A stretch of 64,000 nt of DNA from Paludibacteraceae bacterium (GTDB lineage: Bacteria > Bacteroidota > Bacteroidia > Bacteroidales > Paludibacteraceae), in NCBI GenBank assembly GCA_024693065.1, contig JAILLP010000011.1:186001-250000 (forward strand), read 5' to 3'. The position numbers and the translations under genes are program-made. Below are positions 9,701-17,499 of the stretch, piece by piece. The first letter of the stretch is position 1. Each line of letters opens with the position of its first letter. The notes under the pieces are model-generated. The model did no database searches and was not told the origin of the DNA. It saw only the letters and a list, made by a program, of their open reading frames with translations.

Positions 9701-10238
9701 GCCGCAGTTCCCTGAACTTGTCAAAGAAGGATACACGTTCATGGGATGGGACGATACATTGGCGGTCATGCCATCTTGGGATGTGGAAGTCAATGCGATG
9801 TGGAAAACGAATCGTTATTGTGTCACCCTGATGATTGTTTCCGCGTCGACCATGAAGATGTTGGAGTTGCCAAGGAAGGTGATGTTTGATTACGGAGAAT
9901 CCATTGTGTTTGATGATTTTGAGCAAGATGTGTACCGATTCGTCAAGTGGAACAATGAGTGTCCGGAGACCATGCCGGCTAAGAACTTCGCATTGATCGC
10001 TTTGGTGGATGAGTTGGGGCAAGTAGGGGTGTCGTCAGGGAAGTCAGAAGAGTTGTCTCTTTATGTGCAAGATGGGAAGATTCACCTTTCGGGCGATGAG
10101 GAAGGCGATGTTATAAGTCTCTACGACATGTTAGGCAAATTGGTATTTCGGGGCACTTCTCGAGAAATTGAGGTTTCTGTTCCTGGGGCCTATCTGTTAA
10201 AAACCAAGGGATTGGATCTGAAAGTCGTTGTGAAATAA
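6735..10238 (+). CDS. Large exported protein with about 15 Listeria-Bacteroides-type repeats and a sorting-like C-terminus
   Basis: This 1167-residue protein begins with a clear signal peptide (residues 1 to about 22, ending in LMAQ). Residues 23-165 form a beta-rich domain with the ESANGETWQTLW motif seen in many Bacteroidales surface proteins. Then come about 15 repeats of 60-70 residues, each with a GYTFxGW-like strand and a PxxMPDSDVxVxAxW-like end. This is the InlB B-repeat / Listeria-Bacteroides repeat fold (TIGR02543 type), here much diverged between copies. The last 60 residues (ISLYDMLGKLVF, then VPGAYLLKTKGLDLKVVVK) resemble the type IX secretion sorting domain. It is probably a cell-surface, adhesin-like or stalk protein. 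No enzymatic domain is visible and the ligand is unknown. Confidence 0.8.
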   Translation: MKKLLLLLCSFWLLSATGLMAQVRVPFTMDSNIFYGAYVTTGGKYNYEWTDGQIRIWSGGLLEAGCGFCWDDRFFTVEITGVPDIVSFTTSASALATALGETDWKLEESANGETWQTLWTSSNHDNNVSERLNPNTKYVRLHYGLNYSGYVKNFSISARHHVTFRADGETLGVFGPFGKDESLGTIVAPTPEKACYDFVGWDRTLPAKMGGEDIVLNALFEEKEYSATIRFSNEAENIAMADSVISFKCGSSITVDGATVEGFTFGGWSPELPSVGSPEMDGQTYVAQWTRNVYKLNYIDGANTSSVSVEYGRVIPELTKPEKEGYTFLQWIPSLPETMPSHDVSVSAEWRVNKHSLTLHLTEDSVLTDSLDYGAVFLLPIPSRSGYTFDGWKDLLESMPDHDVDVWAQWIQNEYRFSAVVAGDTLLSAFHHMGDTIQLSDTFGVYGYSIVGWEPSLPAVMPDSDWTVTAILKANSHWLTVRVDSVTTYSEQVDFATPIDMDLLVPGDSAGVAFEWISEPIASMPDSDVVLLGKYVNQKYPLRIYDDELVWVDTLCPYDDSLALCEPVKRGYHLTNWDDVPSIMPASPVEVRLVWEKNTYAIALEVDNDTLWTNTVAYADTIAYPVFPDSIGYRLYWTAELPVVMPDSDVLIHGYWDEYKWLCRLVDRDTVLLSGYYRPGETIAGVTDPVREGYTFVGWSPEIPVLMPDSDFSAIAQWERNTYPFRVFLDEETIIDTVYYYDDTIVAPYIPERVGYTLVQDTCPARMPARPVKLSYAWSVNHHRLVLKDGDEVLLDLLYGYGDQLPDSTLSHTGYTFAGWQPELPATMPDTDIVSVAVWNVNHYKLVTLVDGDTLRNDSYAFEDAIVIMDVEEKTGYRFDWLDSFPVRMPAEDVTVRGHYSPLSYPFVVLVDGDTLVSKTYLFGELVEVPAAPQKEGYSFVGWKDSVPAYMPAHPLRLEAVWETNRYRLQLVDMDSVTLDTTIAFGGALPQFPELVKEGYTFMGWDDTLAVMPSWDVEVNAMWKTNRYCVTLMIVSASTMKMLELPRKVMFDYGESIVFDDFEQDVYRFVKWNNECPETMPAKNFALIALVDELGQVGVSSGKSEELSLYVQDGKIHLSGDEEGDVISLYDMLGKLVFRGTSREIEVSVPGAYLLKTKGLDLKVVVK

Positions 10239-10254
10239 ATAGATAAAGAGATAG

Positions 10255-10297
10255 AAGAGGAAGACCCGCAATGTTTGTTGCGGGTCTTCCTCTTTTG
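10255..10297 (+). terminator. Very strong hairpin terminator after the repeat protein
   Basis: A 17-bp perfect stem: positions 10255-10271 (AAGAGGAAGACCCGCAA) pair with 10278-10294, with a 6-base TGTTTG loop and a short T-rich tail. It isolates the surface-protein gene from the SusC operon. Confidence 0.9.
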
Positions 10298-10377
10298 TTG
10301 AAGGAAATGTGCAGTTCGATGAAAAATCTTTTTAGACTTTTTTGCAAAAAAAAAGTGCTAAATAACGATATTTAACT

Positions 10378-10385
10378 TATATTTG
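10378..10385 (+). promoter_or_regulatory. Probable -7 box of the susC-susD operon
   Basis: TATATTTG followed by C is a full match to the Bacteroidota -7 consensus. No TTTG lies at the usual spacing upstream, although one is found at 10341-10344. The implied leader to the ATG at 10458 is about 65 bases and AT-rich. Confidence 0.55.
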
Positions 10386-10457
10386 CGTTGCTTTATGTTT
10401 AATGTGAATAATTCTAAGAATATTTCAATTTGTATTAATAATAGTTATTTAAAAAAG

Positions 10458-13400
10458 ATGAGAAAGATTTTATTGTCTTTAACGTTGCTCTGCACGGCGG
10501 GGGGACTTATGGGACGTGACATCACAGGTGTTGTCAAGGACTCAGATGGACCAGTGCCAGGAGCTGACGTTGTAGTTCAGGGGTCTGATACGAATTATGA
10601 GACCACTGATGAAAACGGAGAGTTTACCATTTCCGTGGAGACTGGTGATGTTTTGGAAATCTCTTCTATGGGATATGCGAACAAAACAGTGAAAATTGAT
10701 TCCAGGAACAGGTATGAAATCAAATTGGCACAGGAGGCTCAGGAATTGAAAGAGGTGACTGTGACAGGAGACTATGGAAAACAGAAGAAGGAAGATTTGA
10801 CGGGTTCTACCTCTCAGGTCGACGGAGCAAAGTTGACAAGTGCGCCAACTCCTTCTGTTGAGAATGCGTTGGCGGGTAAGGTGTCTGGTTTGCGTGTGTC
10901 TGCAAGTTCAGGTCAGCCAGGTCAGGCCTCTACCGTACAGATTCGTGGTTTAGGTTCTTTGACAGGTAGCAACGAGCCATTGTATGTCGTTGATGGTATG
11001 CCAATCAACGGTGGTGGTAAGACAGCGGCCAACGACAACCCATTGGCGTCGATCAACCAGAATGATATCCTCTCAATCGAGGTTTTGAAGGATGCATCTG
11101 CGACGGCCATCTATGGTGCGCGTGCTGCGAATGGTGTCGTGATGATCACGACCAAGAGAGGTAAGAACACTAAGGAAGAGAATCAGGAGAGTTCCTCTAT
11201 TTCATATGCTGGGCAATTCTCTGTAGCTTCTGTTACAGACAAGTTGGATTTGATGAACCTGCAAGAGTTCGCATCCTACTACACTGATCCTTATGTGGCT
11301 GCCGCATATAACCAAAATGTTGACAAGGAATTGGTTGCACTCGCGAAGTATGGTGGTCAGGGTACTGACTGGCAGGATGAAATCTTCCGCACTGCGATCA
11401 GCCATAGCCACCAAGTGTCTTTGACTGGTGGTACGGACAAGACGCAATATGCTTTGTCATTGGGTTATATGAATCAGGATGGTATCCTTGTTAATACGGA
11501 CTTCGAGCGTTTCAACTCTCGTTTGAACCTCGAGAACCAAGTTAAGTCTTGGTTGAGAGTCGGTCTCAACATGGCATACACCCACATGACTCAAACCAAG
11601 CAAAGCGGTTTTGATTTCCCTGATGACAACAAGTTGTCTGGTATTGGTGCCGGTGCTGCGAACGAGGAGGCTGTTTATGTACAGTCTTTGATCTCTAGCC
11701 CTGCTACTTCTCCAGTGGATTTCAATGGTGAGTATACTGATTTGGGATCTGACGACCAGGAAATCAAGATCAACCCACTTCGTGAGGCGAACTATTCCCC
11801 AATCTTCTTGAAGAAGAACAATGTAACGGGTCAAACTTTCTTCGCTATTAATCTTACGAAGGATTTGAACTGGCGTAACACTTTCGGTATTGATTATTCC
11901 GCATCAGGTGAGAGCCGCTATCGTCCAGCAGAGAACGCGGCTGAGTCCAACCAACAAGAGTTCATCAACCGTGAGAACATGTACTACCGTTTCTGTTCCA
12001 CATTGAACTATGTGTTGCCACAACCAAAAGAAAGCAAGCACAAGATGAATGCTTTGTTGGGTTACGAGGCATGGAAGGCTATGTGGGAAGGTATCTCTAC
12101 CCGTAAGAGCAACTACTTGGATAACTATAAGTTTATTGACAAGAAGTATCAGAACGCTAACTTAGGAGACAAGGAAGGTATCATCTCTGGTTATAAGGGT
12201 GAGCAATCCATGATGTCCGTATTCGCACGTGTGAACTATACGTTTAACAGACGTTACTTGGTTACCGCTACGGGTCGTTTCGATGGATCTTCCACATTGG
12301 CACCTGAAAACCGTTGGGGATTCTTCCCATCTTTCTCTTTGGCATGGAATGCTGACCAAGAGCTCTTCATGAAGAAGATCACTGCAAAGAAGAAGATCAC
12401 TCAATTGAAACTCCGCGCTGGTTGGGGTCAGACTGGTAACGCAGGTAACAACATGGGTTACATCGGTTCTTACAAGTCAGTGAACACCCAATATGGTATG
12501 GGTAAGGTATATGGTACGTGGTTGAACCCAGACTTGATTTGGGAAACAAACTGGCAAATCAACGCCGGACTTGACGCAAGTTTCTTCAAGAACAGGCTTA
12601 ACCTTACGTTCGATGCCTTCTACAAACAAAACAACGATTTGATTGTGAAGGCTGAGCCAGGTCCATCATTGGCAAGTACCGCTAACTCTTATTTGTATAC
12701 GCAAGTTCCTGATATTAACGCAGGTTCCATCAAGAACGTCGGTTTTGATGTCACACTCACTTCCACTAATATCCAAAAAGAGTTGGGAGGTAAGGACTTC
12801 ACATGGAACACTGACGTGAACTTCTCATTCGTACGCAATGAGGTTGTTAAGTTGCAGAGTGATTCTGCGGTGTTGGAGGGTAAGCAATCATTTAAGACCG
12901 CTACTCGTACCTATTGCGTCAGCCGTGTAGGTCACGCTCCTGGTTTGTTCTGGGGATTCAAGACGAACGGTTTGATCCAAAACACTGATCAATTGAAGTC
13001 TATTAAACAACGTCCAGATGCAACTGATGTGGGTGATTTCGACTTTGTTGATATCAACTCGGATGGTGCAATCAACGAGGCCGATAAGACATACATCGGT
13101 GATCCTAACCCAGACTTCACATTCGGTCTTGGTAATACTCTCAACTGGGGTCCTTGGTCTTTGAACATCTTCTTGACTGGTTCATACGGAAACGATGTCT
13201 ATAACTTGCTCCGCTCTAAGTTGGAGGGTATGGACCGTGGAGGAATCAACCAATTGAAGACTGTCCTCAATTGCGCTCGTGTAGAGACTACTGTTAAAGA
13301 TGGACAAGAGTACAAGTACATCACTAACTCTTCCACGAATATCCCTCGTCCTAACTCAGTTGCTGAGGGACGTAACGTTGCGAATGTCGTTTCTGATCGT

Positions 13401-13652
13401 TACGTAGAAGATGCTTCGTATGTTCGTATCCAATCAATTGGTCTTTCATATGCTGTTCCTTTCGAGTCTGTGAAGAAGATCGGTTTGAACAATATGAGAG
13501 TTTCATTTAATGTTCAGAATGTGGCTACATTCACGAAGTATTCAGGCTTGAACCCTGAGGTTCCAAATGTGAGTGCAATTAATCAAGGTGTTGACACTGG
13601 TAGCTATCCATTGTCTAGATCTTACGTTGTTGGTTTAAATTTTGATTTCTAA
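10458..13652 (+). CDS. SusC/RagA-family TonB-linked outer-membrane glycan transporter
   Basis: A 1064-residue protein. The signal peptide MRKILLSLTLLCTAGGLMG decides the start at 10458; the frame is open further up to a TTG that overlaps the promoter box and is unlikely to be used. It has a carboxypeptidase-D-regulatory-like domain (about residues 22-85: ITGVVKDSDG, SMGYANKTVKI), then the plug (GKVSGLRVSASSG, IRGLGSLTG, LYVVDGMPING, ASATAIYGARAANGV), then a large beta-barrel ending in VGLNFDF. SusC proteins form the outer-membrane pore closed by a SusD lid and are driven by TonB. The susD-like gene follows 19 bases downstream. The cargo cannot be told from sequence. Confidence 0.95.
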   Translation: MRKILLSLTLLCTAGGLMGRDITGVVKDSDGPVPGADVVVQGSDTNYETTDENGEFTISVETGDVLEISSMGYANKTVKIDSRNRYEIKLAQEAQELKEVTVTGDYGKQKKEDLTGSTSQVDGAKLTSAPTPSVENALAGKVSGLRVSASSGQPGQASTVQIRGLGSLTGSNEPLYVVDGMPINGGGKTAANDNPLASINQNDILSIEVLKDASATAIYGARAANGVVMITTKRGKNTKEENQESSSISYAGQFSVASVTDKLDLMNLQEFASYYTDPYVAAAYNQNVDKELVALAKYGGQGTDWQDEIFRTAISHSHQVSLTGGTDKTQYALSLGYMNQDGILVNTDFERFNSRLNLENQVKSWLRVGLNMAYTHMTQTKQSGFDFPDDNKLSGIGAGAANEEAVYVQSLISSPATSPVDFNGEYTDLGSDDQEIKINPLREANYSPIFLKKNNVTGQTFFAINLTKDLNWRNTFGIDYSASGESRYRPAENAAESNQQEFINRENMYYRFCSTLNYVLPQPKESKHKMNALLGYEAWKAMWEGISTRKSNYLDNYKFIDKKYQNANLGDKEGIISGYKGEQSMMSVFARVNYTFNRRYLVTATGRFDGSSTLAPENRWGFFPSFSLAWNADQELFMKKITAKKKITQLKLRAGWGQTGNAGNNMGYIGSYKSVNTQYGMGKVYGTWLNPDLIWETNWQINAGLDASFFKNRLNLTFDAFYKQNNDLIVKAEPGPSLASTANSYLYTQVPDINAGSIKNVGFDVTLTSTNIQKELGGKDFTWNTDVNFSFVRNEVVKLQSDSAVLEGKQSFKTATRTYCVSRVGHAPGLFWGFKTNGLIQNTDQLKSIKQRPDATDVGDFDFVDINSDGAINEADKTYIGDPNPDFTFGLGNTLNWGPWSLNIFLTGSYGNDVYNLLRSKLEGMDRGGINQLKTVLNCARVETTVKDGQEYKYITNSSTNIPRPNSVAEGRNVANVVSDRYVEDASYVRIQSIGLSYAVPFESVKKIGLNNMRVSFNVQNVATFTKYSGLNPEVPNVSAINQGVDTGSYPLSRSYVVGLNFDF

Positions 13653-13671
13653 TTAATAAGGAAATAACAGT

Positions 13672-15594
13672 ATGAATCTAAGTAATTTAAAACATAAATC
13701 TTTGCTTTACGGGCTGGGAGCGTTAGCTTTCTGTACTACTTCCTGTAAAGATTTCCTTGATGTGGATGTTCTTGACCAGTATAGTACGTCGTCTGTAGGG
13801 TCTTATCAGGATTGTCTTTCCCTGACCAAGTCTCTTTATGGAGGATATCTTTGGTCGGAGTATGAGGGAAAGTTCTCCTGGTGTGTGAACGAAGGTATTC
13901 CTGGTATTCTTTTCAATGTATATCAGGAGGAGGGCGCATTGTTCTTGCTCTCTATTGGAGAGGATAACCCGATTCTGTTGGAGGGTTATAGATCTCTGTA
14001 TTCTGGTGTAATCGCCATAGCCAACCAGGTCATCGATAAGGCTAGTAGCTTGGAGACTGGTTCTTCTTTGTCAGATTTGGAGAAGAACCGTATTATAGCT
14101 GAGGCTCGCTTGTTCAGAGGTTATGCTCATTTCCTTGCTACGGAGTATTTCGGTGAGGTGCCATTGGTTATGCATAGCGCTACGGACATTTCACAAAACG
14201 TTGCTCTTCCTCGCGCTTCACGTAAGACATTGTATACTGCCATAGAGAGCGACTTGAAGTTCGCCGTGGAGTTCTTGCCTGAGGATTCTTCCGACAAGTG
14301 GAGAGCAAACAAGAGCTCCGCAAAAGCTTTGTTGGCTAAGTTGTATTTGACGATGGGCTCTTGTGTGGCTGATCTTTCAGGTGCGGTTTATCCTTTCAAG
14401 GTTTCGGATGCTCAGTCTCGTGAGTACATGAACAAGGTGGTTTCGTTGACTACTGAGGTGATCAATAAGATGGGTGCATCTTCTTTGACGTCTCATGCGA
14501 ACATCTTCTCAGCCACTGGCCGTACGGAGCCATGTTCCGAAACTGTATTCGCATTGTATTGGAAGTTGGCCGAGTATGGTGAGGGTTCTATGTACCAAGC
14601 ACAGATGGCTATCGACAACGTATGGAGCCCAGGTTCAGGATGGGGTTCTGGAAAGGGTATCTCTTATACTCTTTACAACTCATTCGAGAAGACCGACCCT
14701 CGTTTGTACGAACTCTGTTTGGTGGCAGACCACGAGTACACTACGGTTAATGGAGAGAAGGTTTATTACGGACCAAACAGCTCTTCATACAACCCTAAAG
14801 TGGATCACGTGAAGACTGGTACTGACTTCTTGAATAGCGGACAATGTCTGTTGAACAACGTCAAGAAATATATCTGGGGTGTGAACTGTACCGCAACTCA
14901 GTCTGCTGGTATGGCTTACGACCGTCGTATGGATATTATTCGTCTCTCTGACGTGTACATGATGCGTGCTGAGGCTAAAATGGCTCTCGAGAATATGGAA
15001 GTTACTGCACAAACGACTTCTGGTATTGATGATATCAATGCTGTCTTGAAAGCGCATGGCGCGCTTCCTGTTGGTCCTTCCATCGCTTACTTCGACGATA
15101 TGGAGCAAAGCCCTGTTACGTACACATTCAATGTGGATGTTGACGGAAATGGTCCTCAAGCCGTTACCGTTGAACCAAAGGTTGCTATGTATCATAACTT
15201 GATCCGTACGGACTTCGTACAACAACGTCGTAAGGAGTTCGCCATGGAGGGTCAGGCATGGTTGGATCTCAAGCGTTTCTTCTATCGTAATCCTAAGATG
15301 GCGGAGAAATTCTTGTATCAGATGGACCGTGGAATCCAGTTCTCTCAGAATCCTGAGATTGAGAACAAGTCTCTCTTCGAGACTGAGACTGGTTATTCAA
15401 GACGTCAGCTCGTTCATGATTTGAACGTTAAATTGTCTCGTGATGCAGGTGAGGAAGAACCGACCATATTTATTAGTAGTTTCATCGAGAAACATTATTG
15501 GTACTTGCCTATCCCATCTTCTGCAAAGGCATATTTGAGCTCTTCTGTGATTGATGTTGCGGATCAGGTGTTGAATCAATCTTATCCTTATTAA
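13672..15594 (+). CDS. SusD/RagB-family nutrient-binding lipoprotein
   Basis: A 640-residue lipoprotein. The N-terminal signal peptide ends in a lipobox with cysteine 25 (FCTTSC), followed by KDFLDVD, the classic SusD start. The middle has the helical TPR-like part (RIIAEARLFRGYAHFLATEYFG), and the C-terminal part holds the conserved RRKEFAMEGQAWLDLKRF. It sits on the outside of the outer membrane as the hinged lid of the SusC barrel encoded just upstream. Third gene of the operon follows after 19 bases. It is longer than the common 500-600 residues because of inserts around residues 300-480. Confidence 0.95.
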   Translation: MNLSNLKHKSLLYGLGALAFCTTSCKDFLDVDVLDQYSTSSVGSYQDCLSLTKSLYGGYLWSEYEGKFSWCVNEGIPGILFNVYQEEGALFLLSIGEDNPILLEGYRSLYSGVIAIANQVIDKASSLETGSSLSDLEKNRIIAEARLFRGYAHFLATEYFGEVPLVMHSATDISQNVALPRASRKTLYTAIESDLKFAVEFLPEDSSDKWRANKSSAKALLAKLYLTMGSCVADLSGAVYPFKVSDAQSREYMNKVVSLTTEVINKMGASSLTSHANIFSATGRTEPCSETVFALYWKLAEYGEGSMYQAQMAIDNVWSPGSGWGSGKGISYTLYNSFEKTDPRLYELCLVADHEYTTVNGEKVYYGPNSSSYNPKVDHVKTGTDFLNSGQCLLNNVKKYIWGVNCTATQSAGMAYDRRMDIIRLSDVYMMRAEAKMALENMEVTAQTTSGIDDINAVLKAHGALPVGPSIAYFDDMEQSPVTYTFNVDVDGNGPQAVTVEPKVAMYHNLIRTDFVQQRRKEFAMEGQAWLDLKRFFYRNPKMAEKFLYQMDRGIQFSQNPEIENKSLFETETGYSRRQLVHDLNVKLSRDAGEEEPTIFISSFIEKHYWYLPIPSSAKAYLSSSVIDVADQVLNQSYPY

Positions 15595-15613
15595 TGTTAA
15601 AAAAAATTGTACA

Positions 15614-17212
15614 ATGAAAGTGAAATATAATTTTTTGGCGTCGGTAGCTTCCTTAGCGGTTTGTGCCGTTGGACTCTTTTCGTCTTGCGAGGATAAATGC
15701 GTGGGCTGCCAATGTGATGCATTTGTCGTTGACCATGTGGTGAACGCAGATTCTATGGATGTGCCATTGACCCAATTGGATGCTAAAACCACTGTCGTTA
15801 TTGTTGGTTCTGGTCTTTCCACGGCGAATGGTGTTTATTTGGTGGATAAAGATAACAACTCGTATTCGGTATATCTGAATCCGGCTTTCGTTACGGACAA
15901 TGCGATTGTTATCACGTTGGATTCTGAGGCCAACAACGTTCGTACGGAAAAGGTTGTTGTGACTTCAAGCACTGGTTGCGAAAAAATCATTGATTTGGCT
16001 AAACCAGTACCTGCTCCTTCCATCAAGATGTTCTATTCAGAGTTTGTGGCTGATGGCGACACTTTGAGAATTGCGGGTGATGCTTTCTTGTCTGTTCCAG
16101 GCGATAGCTTGAAGGTTTATTTCTTCGACAAGAATGGCAATAAGATTTCTGCTAAATACAAAACTGCGCACGATGACTGTGAACTTTTGGTCGTTGTGCC
16201 TGAGGGTGTGGCGGATTCTAAGCCTGTAGTTGTTTCTAACAAGTTCGGAGAGTGCACTAGTAAGATGTTGTTCCGTGATACAAGAAATATTTTCTTGGAT
16301 TTCGACAAAATTATTGCTAAGCATTATGAGAAAGAGGAAGGTATTGTTTATGGTGCTCTCGATTCTCTCTCATTTGACTGGTCTCCTAAAATCAAGACAA
16401 GCGCAAGCAAGGTTTTGTATGATGACTTGCTGAAGGCTATGGGTGGTAAGTTCCCAGATCCTTGTAACGGCTACTATCAGGCCATTGTCACTGATGGTAA
16501 GGATTTCAACTTCGGTGAAGAGGCTATGATCTATTACATCCCTGCATCTCTTGCAGTTCCTGAGCGTAATTTCTTGGGTAGTTTCATCGACGAGGATTTG
16601 GAAAACTTGGTTTTGAAGTTTGAAATCTTTATCCCAAGCGCAGTTCCTTACGCTACATATTTGTATGCCGTATTCTCTGCGTATGGATCTGAAATCGAGG
16701 ACAACTTCTATGACATTTATGATAATCTGGATTATGGTTTCTTCTCTCGTGACCTTACTAAGGTTAAGACATTCGATACGGAAACCTACACTTGTACGGG
16801 TGAGGGAACTGGTGTTCCTGCAGCTTGGTTGAATATGATGACATTGTCTGTGGATGATTCCAAGAGTGATCCGACCGTGACATTGGCTAAGCCTTTCGAT
16901 ACGGGTGATAGATGGATGACTGTCGCAATTCCTCTGAAGAGAAGTTCTTTCAGGTATAACCCTAGCTCTTATAAACTTGCCACTAACGATAATTTGATAT
17001 CTTGTGGTCAGTTGGAGAAGAACAGAGACTTCGGTAACTTCTTCCTCCATGCAGACTCTTATGGATTCCAAGATAAGATTCCTGCATCTAAGGAATGTGG
17101 AAACAAGGGCTTCTGTGCATTCGATAACTTCCGTATCGTTCCTGAAGATGGTGGCGGTGTTCGTTTCACGAAGTATTATGGTCCTACACCAACATCTAAA
17201 TATCCTTTCTAA
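15614..17212 (+). CDS. Surface glycan-binding lipoprotein with IPT/TIG-like domains (SGBP-B type)
   Basis: A 532-residue lipoprotein with lipobox FSSC (cysteine 25) followed by a cysteine-rich stretch (EDKCVGCQCD). Residues about 40-220 contain two immunoglobulin-like beta domains of the IPT/TIG kind (TTVVIVGSGLSTANGVYL and DTLRIAGDAF). The C-terminal half, about 230-530, resembles the ligand-binding domain of surface glycan-binding proteins (FLDFD..., NLVLKFEIFIPS, WMTVAIPLKRSSF). Its place as third gene after susC and susD fits a role in catching polysaccharide at the cell surface. Its sugar specificity is unknown, and no glycoside hydrolase follows. Confidence 0.75.
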   Translation: MKVKYNFLASVASLAVCAVGLFSSCEDKCVGCQCDAFVVDHVVNADSMDVPLTQLDAKTTVVIVGSGLSTANGVYLVDKDNNSYSVYLNPAFVTDNAIVITLDSEANNVRTEKVVVTSSTGCEKIIDLAKPVPAPSIKMFYSEFVADGDTLRIAGDAFLSVPGDSLKVYFFDKNGNKISAKYKTAHDDCELLVVVPEGVADSKPVVVSNKFGECTSKMLFRDTRNIFLDFDKIIAKHYEKEEGIVYGALDSLSFDWSPKIKTSASKVLYDDLLKAMGGKFPDPCNGYYQAIVTDGKDFNFGEEAMIYYIPASLAVPERNFLGSFIDEDLENLVLKFEIFIPSAVPYATYLYAVFSAYGSEIEDNFYDIYDNLDYGFFSRDLTKVKTFDTETYTCTGEGTGVPAAWLNMMTLSVDDSKSDPTVTLAKPFDTGDRWMTVAIPLKRSSFRYNPSSYKLATNDNLISCGQLEKNRDFGNFFLHADSYGFQDKIPASKECGNKGFCAFDNFRIVPEDGGGVRFTKYYGPTPTSKYPF

Positions 17213-17230
17213 GGATCTTAGATAATGGAA

Positions 17231-17267
17231 AAAGAAGGGGTGAGATTCGGTTCTCTCCCCTTTTTTT
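17231..17267 (+). terminator. Hairpin terminator of the susC-susD operon
   Basis: AAGGGG plus GAGA (17235-17245) pairs with TCTC plus CCCCTT around a TTCGGT loop, with one internal mismatch, followed by seven T at 17261-17267. It lies directly after the glycan-binding protein gene. Confidence 0.85.
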
Positions 17268-17300
17268 GTCTCAATGCTTTTTAGTTTCGTTTGTTTTCCC

Positions 17301-17308
17301 TATCTTTG
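17301..17308 (+). promoter_or_regulatory. -7 box of the tRNA-Leu promoter
   Basis: TATCTTTG followed by CA is a perfect -7 consensus 16 bases before the mature tRNA 5' end. The upstream -33 TTTG is not obvious at the right distance. Confidence 0.65.
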
Positions 17309-17324
17309 CACTCGCTAAGCCAAT

Positions 17325-17406
17325 GCGGATATGGCGAAATTGGTAGACGCGTCAGACTTAGGATCTGATACCGTAAGGCGTATGGGTTCGAGTCCCTTTA
17401 TCCGCA
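17325..17406 (+). tRNA. tRNA-Leu (anticodon UAG)
   Basis: The acceptor arm GCGGATA pairs with TATCCGC at 17399-17405, then discriminator A. The D-loop carries AATTGGTAGACGCG. The anticodon stem TCAGA/TCTGA encloses CTTAGGA, giving anticodon TAG for CUN leucine codons. The long variable arm (TACCGTAAGGCGTA) and the T-loop GGGTTCGAGTCCC are typical of class II tRNA-Leu. The 3' CCA is not encoded. Confidence 0.97.
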
Positions 17407-17466
17407 CAAGGTGGGAGTTGTTTCAACTTCCACCTTTTTCTTTTTCTGTTTCTCCCAATTATTTTG

Positions 17467-17474
17467 TAAATTCG
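17467..17474 (+). promoter_or_regulatory. Possible -7 box for the topoisomerase gene
   Basis: TAAATTCG, one mismatch from the -7 consensus, 25 bases before the start codon at 17500. No clear -33 element. The gene could also be read through from the tRNA. Confidence 0.35.
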
Positions 17475-17499
17475 TCCCCAAATTCAAAACCATGTTGCT

